DNA from: Tautonia plasticadhaerens
Lineage (GTDB): Bacteria > Planctomycetota > Planctomycetia > Isosphaerales > Isosphaeraceae
Direction: 5' to 3'
DNA: 64,000 nucleotides
NCBI RefSeq assembly: GCF_007752535.1
Contig: NZ_CP036426.1
Location: 3,038,001-3,102,000, forward strand
The position numbers and the translations under genes are program-made. Numbering within the stretch: the stretch's first letter is position 1; each line of letters opens with the position of its first letter. The notes beneath the pieces were generated by a model. It was not told the origin of the DNA, made no database searches, and was given only the letters and a program-made list of their open reading frames with translations. This document shows, in pieces, positions 27,502-36,975 of the stretch.

Positions 27502-28419
27502 ATGAAGCTCGGCTTCAACACGGCCATCCTCCCCGACCTCTCGCTGGAACAGGTGCTCGACGTCGCCGCCGAGCAGGGCTTCTCCTGCGTCGAATGCTGC
27601 TGCTGGCCCCCCGGCAAGGCCGAGCGCCGCTACGCCGGCGTCACCCACATCGACGTGACCGCCCTGGACGCCGACGGCATTAAACGGATCGGGGATCTCT
27701 GCGCGTCGAAGGGGGTTTCGCTCTCCTCGCTCGGATATTACCCCAACGTCCTCCAGGCCGACCGCTCCCAGGCCGAGCTGGAGATCGCCCACACCCGGCG
27801 GGTCATCGAGGCCTCGGCGGCTCTGGGCGTGAACGTCGTCACCACCTTCGTCGGCCGGGACCCCGGCCTCTCGATCGACGAGAACTGGCCGAGGTTCCTG
27901 GAGGTCTGGCGCCCGCTGGTCTCCCTCGCCGAGGACAGGGGGGTGAAGATCGGCATCGAGAACTGCCCGATGATCTTCACCCGGGACGAGTGGCCCGGCG
28001 GCAAGAACCTGGCCAGCACCCCCGCCATCTGGCGTCGGATGTTCGGCGACATCCCCAGCCCCGCCTTCGGCCTGAACTACGACCCGTCGCACTTCATCTG
28101 GCAGATGGTCGACTACATCGCCCCGATCTCCGAATTCAAGGACCGCCTGCACCACGTCCACGCCAAGGACGCCCGGATCGACCGCGCCCTCCTGAACGAG
28201 CACGGCATCATGGGTTACCCGAACCTCTGGCACACCCCCAAGATCCCGGGCCTGGGCGAGGTCGACTGGGGCCGGTACTTCGGCGCCCTCTCCGACGCCG
28301 GCTACGACGGCCCGGTCGCCATCGAGGTCGAGGACCGCGCCTTCGAGGGCGCGCTGGACAAGCGCAAGGAGTCGCTGATCATTGCCCGCCGCCACCTCAT
28401 CCAGTTCCTCGCCGGCTGA
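27502..28419 (+). CDS. xylose-isomerase-like TIM barrel (sugar phosphate isomerase/epimerase)
   Basis: 305 residues. AP-endonuclease-2 barrel with the divalent-metal ligands of the ketose 3-epimerase group: E153 (GIENCPM), D194 (NYDPSHF), the HVHAKD histidine and the last glutamate in [10 protein letters not shown]. No signal peptide. It likely isomerises or epimerises a sugar or inositol derivative; the substrate is unknown. It is read divergently from the ABC ATPase gene and overlaps the glycosyltransferase gene by 38 bases. Confidence 0.88.
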   Translation: MKLGFNTAILPDLSLEQVLDVAAEQGFSCVECCCWPPGKAERRYAGVTHIDVTALDADGIKRIGDLCASKGVSLSSLGYYPNVLQADRSQAELEIAHTRRVIEASAALGVNVVTTFVGRDPGLSIDENWPRFLEVWRPLVSLAEDRGVKIGIENCPMIFTRDEWPGGKNLASTPAIWRRMFGDIPSPAFGLNYDPSHFIWQMVDYIAPISEFKDRLHHVHAKDARIDRALLNEHGIMGYPNLWHTPKIPGLGEVDWGRYFGALSDAGYDGPVAIEVEDRAFEGALDKRKESLIIARRHLIQFLAG

Positions 28420-29473
28420 GCCGGACGGGCCGCCGATCGACCTGTCGGTCCTGATCCCCGTGAAGGACGAGGCCGAGAACGTCGGGCCGCTCCACCGGGA
28501 GATCCTCCGGGCGATGGGGCCGATCCCCCTGCGCTTCGAGGTCATCTTCGTCGACGACGGCTCAACCGACGGCACCGCCGCCCGACTCCGGGAGATCCAG
28601 GCGGCCGACCCGGGGCACGTCCGGGTCGCCTTCCTCCGGACCAACTGCGGGCAGACCGCGGCCCTCTCGGCGGCGATGGACCTGGCCCGGGGGGCGGTGC
28701 TCGTGCCGATGGACGGCGACGGCCAGAACGACCCGGGCGACATCCCGAGGCTGCTGGAGAAGCTCGACGAGGGCTTCGACGTCGTCTCCGGCTGGAGGAA
28801 GGATCGGAAGGACACGCTGCTGACCCGCAAGGTCCCCTCCCGGATCGCCAACCGGCTGGTGGCCCGGCTCTCCCGGGTCCCGCTGCACGACTTCGGCTGC
28901 ACGCTCAAGGCATATCGGCGGGAGGTGCTCCGGGGGGTCCGGCTCTACGGCGAGATGCACCGGTTCATCCCCGTCTTCGCCTCGTGGCAGGGGGCGAGGG
29001 TGGCGGAGTTGGTCGTCAACCACCGGCCCCGGAGGTCGGGCCGGACCAAGTACGGGCTGGGCCGGACCTTCAACGTGGTGCTCGACCTGATCCTGATCCG
29101 CTTCTACCAGAGCTACGCCCAGCGGCCGATCCACTTCTTCGGCCGGGTCGGGCTGTATGCCGTGGCGCTGAGCTTCGGGTCGTTCGGGCTGATGCTCTTC
29201 TACAAGTATGCCTACCCGGCGCTCGGTTTCCCCAACAAGGACTTCGTCGAGACCCCGCTGCCGCAGGTGGCAATCACCCTCTTCCTGGCCGGCGTCCAGA
29301 TGATCGTCACCGGGGTGGTGGCCGAGATGGTGATGCGGACCTATTACGAATCCCAGGACAAGCCGACCTACCTGCTCGGCGAGGTCCTCCAGTCGGCCGC
29401 CGAGGCGGGCTCCGACGCCGACGCCGCCCCGATCACGGGCGGGCGGCCGGGGCCGGGTCGGACTGTCGGGTGA
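28382..29473 (+). CDS. family 2 glycosyltransferase with C-terminal membrane helices
   Basis: 363 residues. A GT-A domain of the DPM1/DPG-synthase type ([25 protein letters not shown]; catalytic [12 protein letters not shown]) is followed by two membrane helices (about 255-275 and 290-320). Such enzymes put a sugar on polyprenyl phosphate at the inner face of the membrane. No ATG is available: TTG 28382, inside the upstream gene, is the first usable start and gives a 38-base overlap. The next possible starts would cut the first strand. The 3' end overlaps the convergent flippase-like gene by 41 bases. Confidence 0.85.
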   Translation: MPAATSSSSSPAEPDGPPIDLSVLIPVKDEAENVGPLHREILRAMGPIPLRFEVIFVDDGSTDGTAARLREIQAADPGHVRVAFLRTNCGQTAALSAAMDLARGAVLVPMDGDGQNDPGDIPRLLEKLDEGFDVVSGWRKDRKDTLLTRKVPSRIANRLVARLSRVPLHDFGCTLKAYRREVLRGVRLYGEMHRFIPVFASWQGARVAELVVNHRPRRSGRTKYGLGRTFNVVLDLILIRFYQSYAQRPIHFFGRVGLYAVALSFGSFGLMLFYKYAYPALGFPNKDFVETPLPQVAITLFLAGVQMIVTGVVAEMVMRTYYESQDKPTYLLGEVLQSAAEAGSDADAAPITGGRPGPGRTVG

Positions 29474-30482
29474 CCGGGTACGAGCCGGCCGCCGAGGCCG
29501 GCGGCGCCTCCTGGGTCAGCGACCGGACCTGCCGGGCGTTGGCGAGGTAGACGAACAGGGCGATCAGCGAGCCGAGGTACTGGGCGACGTGGAAGGCCAT
29601 CATCGTCAGCGCCCCGCCGTCGTAGTCGGCCAGCTTGAACAGCACGTCGCTGATCTGCTCCGAGACCCCCAGCGCCCCGAACGGCAGCGGGATCGCCGTG
29701 CTGAAGAGCACCAGCGGCACGATCAGGAAGTGCTGGGCCAGCCCCGGCACGACCGGGAAGATCGACCGGCCGATGATCATGAACGCCAGGACGTTGAGCA
29801 CGTGGGTCAGGGCCGACATCACCACCGTCGCCACCACCACGTCCATCCGTTTGCGATAGGTCGAGCCCATCACGGCCAGCTCGTGGAGCATGTGGGAGAG
29901 CCGTCGCCGCTTCGAGAACCTCGTGGCCAGCGGCCGGTAGAGCGGCGGGGCGAAGGCGACGGCCATCACCGCGGTCACCGCGACGGTCAGGAACACCGCC
30001 GCGCCGATCAGCCGGCGGACCGGGGGCTCGACCGACTGCCAGGAGAACGCCCCCACCACCACCGCCAGCACAAACATCCCCAGCAGGCCGATCAGCCGGT
30101 CGATCGCCACCGAGGCCGCCGCCTGGGTCTTGCGGGACTGCTCCTTCATCAGGTAGGCCGCCTTGACGAAGTCGCCCCCCACGGCTCCCGGCACGACCAT
30201 GTTGAACAGGAGGCCGATGAACCCCAGCCGCAGCGCGTCCCGCACCCGGAACGGCAGGCCGAGCGCCCGGACCAGGAAGTACCAGCGGATGAAGGCGAGG
30301 ATCACCCCGGCGAAGTACAGGCCGAAGCCGACGGCGAACAGGCCGAAGTCCGGCCGGCGTCGGAGCACCAGCTCGATCTGGTCCCGATTGGCCCACAACG
30401 CCAGGCCGAGCAGCCCGAGGCCCAGCCCCAGGCGGAACAGGTAGCCCAACAGCAGTCGGGCGGATCGGGTGGCGGGGCTCAT
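29433..30482 (-). CDS. lysylphosphatidylglycerol synthase TM-region (flippase-like) protein
   Basis: 349 residues from ATG 30482. Eight or nine membrane helices and the UPF0104 pattern: RWYFLVRALGLPFRVRDAL, then FNMVVPGAVGGDFVKAAYL, and PFGALGVSEQ near the end. These proteins are proposed lipid translocases or regulators lacking the MprF synthase domain. Convergent with the GT2 gene and divergent from the GT39-like gene, so all three may serve lipid-linked sugar handling. Confidence 0.85.
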   Translation of the reverse strand: MSPATRSARLLLGYLFRLGLGLGLLGLALWANRDQIELVLRRRPDFGLFAVGFGLYFAGVILAFIRWYFLVRALGLPFRVRDALRLGFIGLLFNMVVPGAVGGDFVKAAYLMKEQSRKTQAAASVAIDRLIGLLGMFVLAVVVGAFSWQSVEPPVRRLIGAAVFLTVAVTAVMAVAFAPPLYRPLATRFSKRRRLSHMLHELAVMGSTYRKRMDVVVATVVMSALTHVLNVLAFMIIGRSIFPVVPGLAQHFLIVPLVLFSTAIPLPFGALGVSEQISDVLFKLADYDGGALTMMAFHVAQYLGSLIALFVYLANARQVRSLTQEAPPASAAGSYPVTRQSDPAPAARP

Positions 30483-30559
30483 GCGGCTCCTCGAACATGG
30501 CTGGACGACGACGATCGGGGGACGATGCCCGCCGGTCGGGGAAACGTAGTGGAGGGACG

Positions 30560-32071
30560 ATGAAGTGTCAACCTGACCCGCCGGCCCCCGGCGGCCGGGC
30601 CGACCGGTCCGGGCTGATCCTGGCGTTGATGATGGCAGGCTTCCTCGCCTGGCAGGTGCCGCTCTTCTACCGGATCCGGGCCGGCCAGGACGAGGACTTC
30701 TACGGCGTCCCCGGGATGATGATCCTGCGGTCCGGCCTGCCGACGATCCCGTACCTCCCCGCCCGGGACCCCGGGTCGGTCTTCTACCGGGCCGACGAGG
30801 CCCTCTACACCCTCCCCCCCCTGGGCTTCTACCTGGAAGCGGCGGTGCACCTGGTGCTGGGGGACGGACTCGGGCCGGCGAGGGTGTCCTCGGCGGGCGC
30901 GGGGATGGCGGCGGTCGCCCTCGTCTGGAGCCTGGCGGGACGCTGGTCCGGGTCGGCCCGGGGGGCGTTGCTGGCAGCCGCCTCCTACGTGTTCTGCCGG
31001 GCCTTCCTCTTCCCGAGCACGACCGCCCGGCCGGACATGGCCGCCATCGCCTTCGGCCTGGGGGCGATCTGGTGGACGGCCCGGGACGGCCGGCGGTGGC
31101 GGGAAGTGACGCTCGGCGGCCTCTGCTCGGGCCTGAGCCTGCTCTGCCACCCGATCGGCCTGGTGCCGACGGCCCAGGTGGGGCTGGCGCTGCTGATCGG
31201 GGCGGGGTCCTGGCGGAGGAAATTGGGGAAGGCGGGCCTCTTCGGCCTGGCGAGCCTGACGGCCTTCGGGCTCTGGCTGCCGATGATCGCCCTGCACCCG
31301 GACCTCTTCCGGATCCAGTTCGGCGGCAACGTGCTCGGCCGGGCCGGGCCGGGGCTCGGCCGGACGCTCCTGGGGCTGCCCGGGGTGGTCGCCTACCAGG
31401 CCCGGCAGTTCCTCGACCACGTGGGGCCGATCCAGGCGGGCCTGTACGGTGCGGGGATGACCTGGGCGTCCCGGGAGGCACTCCGGGGCGACGCCCGGAT
31501 GAAGAGGGTGGCTTACCACGCGGCGTCGGCCTCGATGCTGCTGGTGCTGTTCATGGGCCGGCACCACATCCGGGATTATTACGGCTACCCGGCCGCCCTG
31601 CTGGGTGTGACGGTCGGCCTGGGCCTGGACCGCGCGGCGGGCCTGCTCGACGGCCGGCTGGGGCGTCGGGCGGCGTCGGCGGTCGCGGCCGGCGCGCTGG
31701 GCCTGGCGCTGGTGCCGGGGTCGGGGCTGAGGGTCCTGGCGGCGCATCTGGGTCACTGGGACGATCCGAACTACCGGGTCGAGGTATTCGCCGACCGGAT
31801 CCTCGCGGACATCCCCCCGGGGGCGCTCGTCGCCGCCGACGGGTCCCTGGTGCTGGAGTTCTTCGAGCGGGGCCACCCGGTGGTCGAGGCGCTGGTCGAC
31901 CCGTTCTTCTTCGACGTCCGATCCCAGCCGTTCGACTATGCCGTCTTCGGGCCGGTCGGGCTGGAGCAGGCGAGGCCGGGGATCGAGGGGCTCGAACTGG
32001 TCAGGACCTACGGCGACCGGGCCGACCCCTTCGGGCATTACGCGGAGCTGTATCGCCGGAAATCGGAGTAG
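30560..32071 (+). CDS. GT39/ArnT-like membrane glycosyltransferase
   Basis: 503 residues from ATG 30560, which has GGAGG 4 bases upstream. About 10 membrane helices. The first periplasmic loop has the GT-C acidic motif (GQDEDFYGVPGMM; YRADEALYTLPPLG). A second loop carries STTARPDMAAIAF. These enzymes move a sugar from polyprenyl phosphate to a lipid or protein acceptor on the outer face, which fits the GT2 donor-forming enzyme nearby. Confidence 0.8.
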   Translation: MKCQPDPPAPGGRADRSGLILALMMAGFLAWQVPLFYRIRAGQDEDFYGVPGMMILRSGLPTIPYLPARDPGSVFYRADEALYTLPPLGFYLEAAVHLVLGDGLGPARVSSAGAGMAAVALVWSLAGRWSGSARGALLAAASYVFCRAFLFPSTTARPDMAAIAFGLGAIWWTARDGRRWREVTLGGLCSGLSLLCHPIGLVPTAQVGLALLIGAGSWRRKLGKAGLFGLASLTAFGLWLPMIALHPDLFRIQFGGNVLGRAGPGLGRTLLGLPGVVAYQARQFLDHVGPIQAGLYGAGMTWASREALRGDARMKRVAYHAASASMLLVLFMGRHHIRDYYGYPAALLGVTVGLGLDRAAGLLDGRLGRRAASAVAAGALGLALVPGSGLRVLAAHLGHWDDPNYRVEVFADRILADIPPGALVAADGSLVLEFFERGHPVVEALVDPFFFDVRSQPFDYAVFGPVGLEQARPGIEGLELVRTYGDRADPFGHYAELYRRKSE

Positions 32072-32098
32072 GCCGACGGCCCGCGCCGGCTCCCGATC

Positions 32099-32854
32099 TC
32101 AGCACGCCCCCTCCTCGCCGGGGGCGTGCTGGAGGTGGCGGAGCAGGGCCTCGGCGTCGAACCGGGAGATGCCGAGCGAGGCGGCGAGGGCGAGGTCGTC
32201 GAGGCCGGATTCGACCGGGCGGAGGACGTGGGGGATCAGGCTGCGGAGTCGATCGGGCAGCTCGGGGGCGGGGGAGCGGCGGCGGTGCTCCCCCCAGGGG
32301 TCGCCGAGGCCGACGAAGTGGGAGTCCAGCCAGTAGGCGCGTCCCCCTTCCCGGAGCAGTCGGGCGAACCAGGCCTCGAAGCTCGGGGCGATGATCCGGG
32401 GGGGGAGGCCGGTCAGGTCGTCCCCGGAGGCGAAGATGGGGGCGTCGCCGCAGGGGACCCAGCGGTAGGCCAGGTCGATGCAGATCGTCTCGGCCTCGTT
32501 CGGGTTGCCCAGCTCGAACCAGCTCTCGGGTTGGACGATCAGGCCGGGGACCCGGGCGAAGGGGACCATCGGGCCGATGGCGGCGATCGGGTGGACGGCC
32601 GGGCCGGACTCGGGGTAGAAGCCGTCGGAGCGGCGGAGCCAGGCGCGGAGCCCCCGGGGCAGGCAGAAGCCGTGGCGCCGCTCCCAGTCGTCCAGCGCCC
32701 GGGGGTCGGCGGGGGGCCGCAGGGTGGCCGAGGCCGGGCCGATGGCCGAGAGCGCCTCCGGGGGGGGCAGCCACGAGGCCGGCACGCCGGCCTCCAGGGC
32801 CCAGCCCCCGACGGCCTCGTCTAGTTTATCCGAGGTCGCGACGATCGGGCTCAT
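32099..32854 (-). CDS. SMI1/KNR4 (SUKH) family protein
   Basis: 251 residues. LDDWERRHGFCLPRGLRAWLRRSDGFY is the SUKH signature (E-R-G-LP...L...NG). The beta-rich centre (FELGNPNEAETICIDL) fits. SUKH proteins are frequent immunity proteins against contact-dependent toxins, but also occur alone. No toxin gene adjoins. The ATG overlaps the miaB stop by 4 bases, so the two are coupled. Confidence 0.8.
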   Translation of the reverse strand: MSPIVATSDKLDEAVGGWALEAGVPASWLPPPEALSAIGPASATLRPPADPRALDDWERRHGFCLPRGLRAWLRRSDGFYPESGPAVHPIAAIGPMVPFARVPGLIVQPESWFELGNPNEAETICIDLAYRWVPCGDAPIFASGDDLTGLPPRIIAPSFEAWFARLLREGGRAYWLDSHFVGLGDPWGEHRRRSPAPELPDRLRSLIPHVLRPVESGLDDLALAASLGISRFDAEALLRHLQHAPGEEGAC

Positions 32855-34326
32855 GAGAGGGCGGCCTCCGGGCCCGGGCTCGGGGCCGATTCCGTGGTCA
32901 GGACCCGGCCGAAGAGGGTGACCGCGCTGACGTCCTCGACCACGACCGGCAGCAGGTGGCCGGCTTGGCGGCGGTTGCCGGTGAAGACGACGATCCGGTC
33001 GCAGGTCGTCCGGCCGGTCATCTGGGTGACGCCGCCGGGGCCGTCCGACTCCCCCTGCCGGCCGGCCGCCTTGCTCGGGCCCTCGACGAGGACCTCGACG
33101 GCCCGGCCGACGAAGGGGAGGTTGTCCTCCCGGCAGATGGCCGTCTGCTCGGCCAGGAGGAGGCCGTTGCGCCGCCGCTTGACCTCCTCGGGCACGTCGT
33201 CGTCGAACCGGTCGTCGGCCTTGGTCCCGGCCCGGGGGCTGTACTTGAAGATGAACGAGTTCTTGAACCGGCTGCGGCGGACCAGCTCGACGGACTTGCC
33301 GAAGCTCTCCTCGGTCTCGCCGCAGAAGCCGACGATGAAGTCGCTGGAGACGGCGACGCCCGGGACCGTCTCCCGGATCCGGGCCATCATCTCGTCGTAC
33401 TGGTCCACGGTATAGAGCCGCTTCATGCGTTTGAGGACCGCGTCGCACCCGCTCTGCGCGGGGACGTGCAGGTAGCGGCTGGCCTTCGGCAAATCCCGGA
33501 CCGCCTGCAGCAGGTCGTCGGTCATGTCCAGGGGGAAATTCGTCACGAACTTGAGCCGGAGCAGGCCGTCGAGGTCGTGCAGGGCGGCGAGCAGGTCGGA
33601 GAGGCGGGAGGTCCGGCCGTCGCCGTGGTTGTACTTGTAACTATTGACCGTCTGGCCGAGCAGGGTGATCTCCCTGACCCCCTGGCCGACGAGGCGGCGG
33701 GCCTCCTCGACGATCAGTCCGGGCGGCCTCCCCTGCTCGGGCCCCCGGACGGAGGGGACGATGCAGTAGGTGCAGAACTTGTCGCACCCCATCTGGATCC
33801 GGACGAACGCCTGGAAGGGGGTGGCGCCCCGGGGGGTGGGCTCGGCGGGGCCCCGGTCGGGGTCGAAGGTGGGGAAGGAGTCGAGGACCTCCAGCGTCTT
33901 GCCGGCGTTGCGGGCGAGGGAGACGGCCAGTTGGGGCCGGCCCTCCCGTTTCGCCGCCTCCAGCAGCTCGGAGACCCGGCCGAGCTGGCCGGGCCCGGCG
34001 ACCACGTCGACGTGCGGGGCCCGGTGGAGGATCTGCTTCTGGTCCTTCTGGGCCATGCAGCCGAGCACGCCGATCGAGACGTCGGGGCGACCCCGTTTGA
34101 GGTGCTTGATCCGGCCCAGGGCGCTGTAGATCTTGTCCTCGGCGTGCTGCCGGACCGAGCAGGTGTTGTAGAGGATCGTGTCGGCCTGGCCGGGGTCGTC
34201 GGTCAGCTCGTACCCCTCGCTCCGGAGTTGGGAGACGACCAGTTCGCTGTCCAGGACGTTCATCTGGCAGCCGACGGTCTCGATGTAGAGCTTCTTGGAG
34301 GGGAGCGGGGGCGCCGGGTCCGACAT
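32851..34326 (-). CDS. miaB: tRNA-2-methylthio-N6-dimethylallyladenosine synthase
   Basis: 491 residues from ATG 34326 (MSDPAPP). The three family cysteines of the N-terminal UPF0004 domain (TVGCQMN, NTCSVR, LGCMAQ) and the radical-SAM motif GCDKFCTYCIVP are intact. A TRAM domain follows (VEVLVEGPSK to VVVEDVSA). It methylthiolates i6A37 of tRNAs reading U-starting codons. TRAM contains an extra about 15-residue insert (QGESDGPGGVT). Confidence 0.95.
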   Translation of the reverse strand: MSDPAPPLPSKKLYIETVGCQMNVLDSELVVSQLRSEGYELTDDPGQADTILYNTCSVRQHAEDKIYSALGRIKHLKRGRPDVSIGVLGCMAQKDQKQILHRAPHVDVVAGPGQLGRVSELLEAAKREGRPQLAVSLARNAGKTLEVLDSFPTFDPDRGPAEPTPRGATPFQAFVRIQMGCDKFCTYCIVPSVRGPEQGRPPGLIVEEARRLVGQGVREITLLGQTVNSYKYNHGDGRTSRLSDLLAALHDLDGLLRLKFVTNFPLDMTDDLLQAVRDLPKASRYLHVPAQSGCDAVLKRMKRLYTVDQYDEMMARIRETVPGVAVSSDFIVGFCGETEESFGKSVELVRRSRFKNSFIFKYSPRAGTKADDRFDDDVPEEVKRRRNGLLLAEQTAICREDNLPFVGRAVEVLVEGPSKAAGRQGESDGPGGVTQMTGRTTCDRIVVFTGNRRQAGHLLPVVVEDVSAVTLFGRVLTTESAPSPGPEAALS

Positions 34327-34528
34327 CGTCAGGCTCCGGTCCGCCGGGACGACCACCCGGCGGATCTTGGGGCGAAGGGCGATGGGGTGCCGGGCCGCGA
34401 CGGGGCCGGCAATTCGCCCATTCTAACTGGGAGGGCTGGGGTTTGGAAACGTGACTCCGCGGTCCTCGGGGGCGTCCGGGCCGGAGGGGGGGCGGGGTGG
34501 GGATTCGGGCGGGATCATCCCTGGCGGG

Positions 34529-34550
34529 TACCGGCCGGCGGGGGCCGGTA
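34529..34550 (-). terminator. stem-loop after fmt
   Basis: TACCGGCC/GGCCGGTA gives a perfect 8-bp stem with a 6-base loop, 11 bases past the fmt stop. There is no U-tract, so it may be a Rho-dependent stop or a stabilising hairpin. The rest of the 234-base gap to miaB shows nothing. Confidence 0.4.
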
Positions 34551-34560
34551 TCCATCGACT

Positions 34561-35562
34561 CTACGAACTCTCCCCGGCCGGGGCAACCGGACTTCCCGGG
34601 GAATCCGGCCCGAGCAGATCCCCGGGCTGCACGGCGTGGCCCCGCAGGAACTCGGCGGCGGGCATCGCCTTCCTGCCGGGGACCTGGAGCGTGACGAGCC
34701 GGACGGCCCCGGACCCGGCCGCCACGTCGAACCCCGAGGGGCCGGCGGCGATCACCCGGCCCGGCTCGCCGACGCCGTCGATCGCCATCGCCCGGTGGAC
34801 GATCAGCCGGACGGGCGGCTTTCCCGGGCCGGAGGGGTGCCAGTGGGTCGAGGAGGCCGGCCAGGGCTGCATGGCCCGGACGAGGTCGTGGATCCGGCGG
34901 GCCGATCGGGACCAGTCGATCACGCCGGATTCCTTGCGGAGCTTCGGCGCCTTCGTGGCGAGGGCCGGGTCCTGGGGGATGACCTCCGCCGCCCCGGCGG
35001 CCAGGGCGTCGACCGCCTCGACGACGAGCGGGGCTCCCAGCCGGGCGAGCCGCTCCTCCAGCTCCCCGGCCGTCTCGTCCGGGCCGATCGGCGTGCGGGC
35101 CACGGCGATCATCCCCCCGGCGTCGACCCGGGGGGACATGGCGATGACCGTAACCCCGGTCTCCGACTCCCCCTCCTGGATCGCCCGGGCCACCGGGGCG
35201 GCCCCCCGGTACTTCGGCAGCACCGAGCCGTGCAGGTTGATCCCCCCCCGGGGGGCCGCCCCCAGCAGCTCGGCCGAGAGGATCTGGCCGTAGGCGGCCG
35301 TGACCAGCAGGTCCGGCCGCATCGACCGGATCAGCTCGACCCCCTCCGGCGCGTTCACGTCCTTCGGCTGCTCCACGCGGACCCCGAGGCGGACGGCCTC
35401 GGCCTTGATCCGGCTGGGGATCAGCTCCTGCTTCCGGCCCTGGGGCCGATCGGGCTGCGTGACCAGGGCCACGACCTCGTGCCCGGTCTTCAGCAGGGCC
35501 AGGAACGTCGGCAGGGCGAAGTCCTTGGTCCCGAGCATCACGAGTCGGAGCGGCGGGGGCAT
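34561..35562 (-). CDS. fmt: methionyl-tRNA formyltransferase
   Basis: 333 residues. Formyl-THF binding Rossmann domain with N109, H111 (GINLHGSVLPKYRG) and D147 (SPRVDAGG), the catalytic triad. The specificity loop TQPDRPQGR is present, and a C-terminal OB-like domain follows from about residue 215. It formylates initiator Met-tRNA. It follows the deformylase gene in the same direction, the classic def-fmt pair. Confidence 0.95.
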   Translation of the reverse strand: MPPPLRLVMLGTKDFALPTFLALLKTGHEVVALVTQPDRPQGRKQELIPSRIKAEAVRLGVRVEQPKDVNAPEGVELIRSMRPDLLVTAAYGQILSAELLGAAPRGGINLHGSVLPKYRGAAPVARAIQEGESETGVTVIAMSPRVDAGGMIAVARTPIGPDETAGELEERLARLGAPLVVEAVDALAAGAAEVIPQDPALATKAPKLRKESGVIDWSRSARRIHDLVRAMQPWPASSTHWHPSGPGKPPVRLIVHRAMAIDGVGEPGRVIAAGPSGFDVAAGSGAVRLVTLQVPGRKAMPAAEFLRGHAVQPGDLLGPDSPGSPVAPAGESS

Positions 35563-35614
35563 GGAGCGATTCCGGAGGTGCGGGAGTGTTCGAATCCGGG
35601 GCGGGGTCGACGGC

Positions 35615-36295
35615 TCAAAGCTCGGGGACCTGGGGGGGCGCCTCCGATCCCTCGGCGGCGAGCCCGTCGGGCTCCGGGGGCGGCGGCGGGCCTTCGAGCA
35701 CCTCCGGGGGGACGACGCCGAGCCCGGCCAGCTCGACCACGCGACGTTGCATCGCCTCGTCGTCGGGCCAGAGGCCGCCGGCCTGCGCCTTGCGGAAGGC
35801 CTGCTCGATCTCCCGGAGCTTGGCGGCGTTAGCGGCCCGGACGGGGGGGTCGAAGCGGTCGGTGATCAGGGTGCCGTCGAGGTGGTCGTGCTCGTGCTGG
35901 ATGGCCCGGCTGAGCAGGCCGTCCACGTCCTCCTCGATCGCCCGGCCCTGGAGGTCGAAGGCCCGGAACCGGATCTTCTTGCTGCGACGGACCTTGCCGT
36001 AGAGGGTCGGCAGGCTGAGGCAGCCCTCCTCCTCCTCGACCACCGACTCCCGCTTGAGGATCTCCGGGTTGATGAAGACCCGCTCCTGGTCGGGCTGCTC
36101 CGGGTCGCCGGTCACGTTCAGGACGAAGAACCGGAGCGGCAGGGCGACCTGGTTGGCCGCCAGGCCGATCCCCTTGGCCTCGTACATCAGGCCGAACATC
36201 TGGCGGACGGCCGCCCGCACGAGGTCGTCGATCCGGCGGACCGGCGTGCTCTTGTGGCGCAGGGCGGGGTGGGGGAAGGTCACGATCCGAAGCAC
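35615..36295 (-). CDS. def: peptide deformylase
   Basis: 226 residues from GTG 36295 (LRIVTFPHPAL, the usual start). Three motifs are visible: GIGLAANQ (42-49), EGCLS (90-94, Fe ligand C92) and HEHDH (134-138, ligands H134 and H138, base E135). The C-terminus extends about 50 residues beyond a standard enzyme and is Pro/Glu-rich (EGPPPPPEPDG). It removes the N-formyl group from new proteins. Confidence 0.94.
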   Translation of the reverse strand: MLRIVTFPHPALRHKSTPVRRIDDLVRAAVRQMFGLMYEAKGIGLAANQVALPLRFFVLNVTGDPEQPDQERVFINPEILKRESVVEEEEGCLSLPTLYGKVRRSKKIRFRAFDLQGRAIEEDVDGLLSRAIQHEHDHLDGTLITDRFDPPVRAANAAKLREIEQAFRKAQAGGLWPDDEAMQRRVVELAGLGVVPPEVLEGPPPPPEPDGLAAEGSEAPPQVPEL

Positions 36296-36975
36296 GACGG
36301 CACTCCCGGGCGGGCTCGACTCGGTGCGGTCTGATCTGGGACGGGAGATTATAGGCGGTCGGGCCGCCTCCCCGCCACGCCGGAACGGGGCCCGGGCGCG
36401 GGTCGGTGCGCCGACGGGGTGGGGGCGAGTTTGTTTGCCGACAAGGGGTTGCGCCGAGCAAATGGCTTCGCTCCGCGAGACGCGCACCGGGACGGTGCGC
36501 ACCGGCCGTCGGCCGGACCGTTCTTGAAGACGCAGTGAAATCCCCGTTCGGGTCGAGGAGCGGTTGCCCCGTACCGGATTCGGCCGGGCGCGGGTCGGTG
36601 CGCCCGCGGAGGATCCGCGAGTTCTTGACGTGGAAAGGACTTGCGCCGAGCAAATGGCTTCGCTCCGCGAGGAGCGCACCGGGGAGGCGCCTTGGGTCTC
36701 CGACTCCCCGGAACAGCCGCCCTCGACGACGCCTGGGTCGCGTCGCAAGCGTCGGGGGTGCATCGATCGTTCGAGATGCCAAAGAGCAGCGTCGCCGGGA
36801 TGGCGACGCCCGGTTGCGTCGACCGGGATCCTCCTCGGCCGGGCGGATTCCCCGGGCGACGGGGCCGTCGCGCGATCGGGACTCGGGAAATCCCGACACC
36901 GAAATCATCGTGAAAATCGAGGGCGGCAGTCACCAATTCTTCGGGGGGCCCGTTGCCGGCGGGGTGGGTTTCGGG
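36296..36975. other. 680-base intergenic region with repeat
   Basis: No gene is supported. Open frames here are repeat-derived. It holds the 192-base-spaced direct repeat described separately and two tight hairpins after the first copy: GCGCACC/GGTGCGC (36482-36500) and CCGGCCG/CGGCCGG with a single-base loop (36502-36516). Confidence 0.6.
36394..36672. repeat. two-copy direct repeat, 192-base spacing
   Basis: Copy A is 36394-36480 and copy B 36586-36672. Two blocks are identical: a 19-base block (36394-36412 and 36586-36604, starting GGGCGCGGGTCGG) and a 31-base block (36449-36479 and 36641-36671, containing GCCGAGCAAATGGCTTCGCT). The sequence between the blocks is similar in length but diverged. 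No flanking target duplication or transposase is visible. Possibly a dispersed non-coding repeat family. Confidence 0.7.

Noticed and set aside
32956-35832. 958-codon plus-strand frame
   Set aside because: Spans miaB, the gap and fmt on the opposite strand; no motif.
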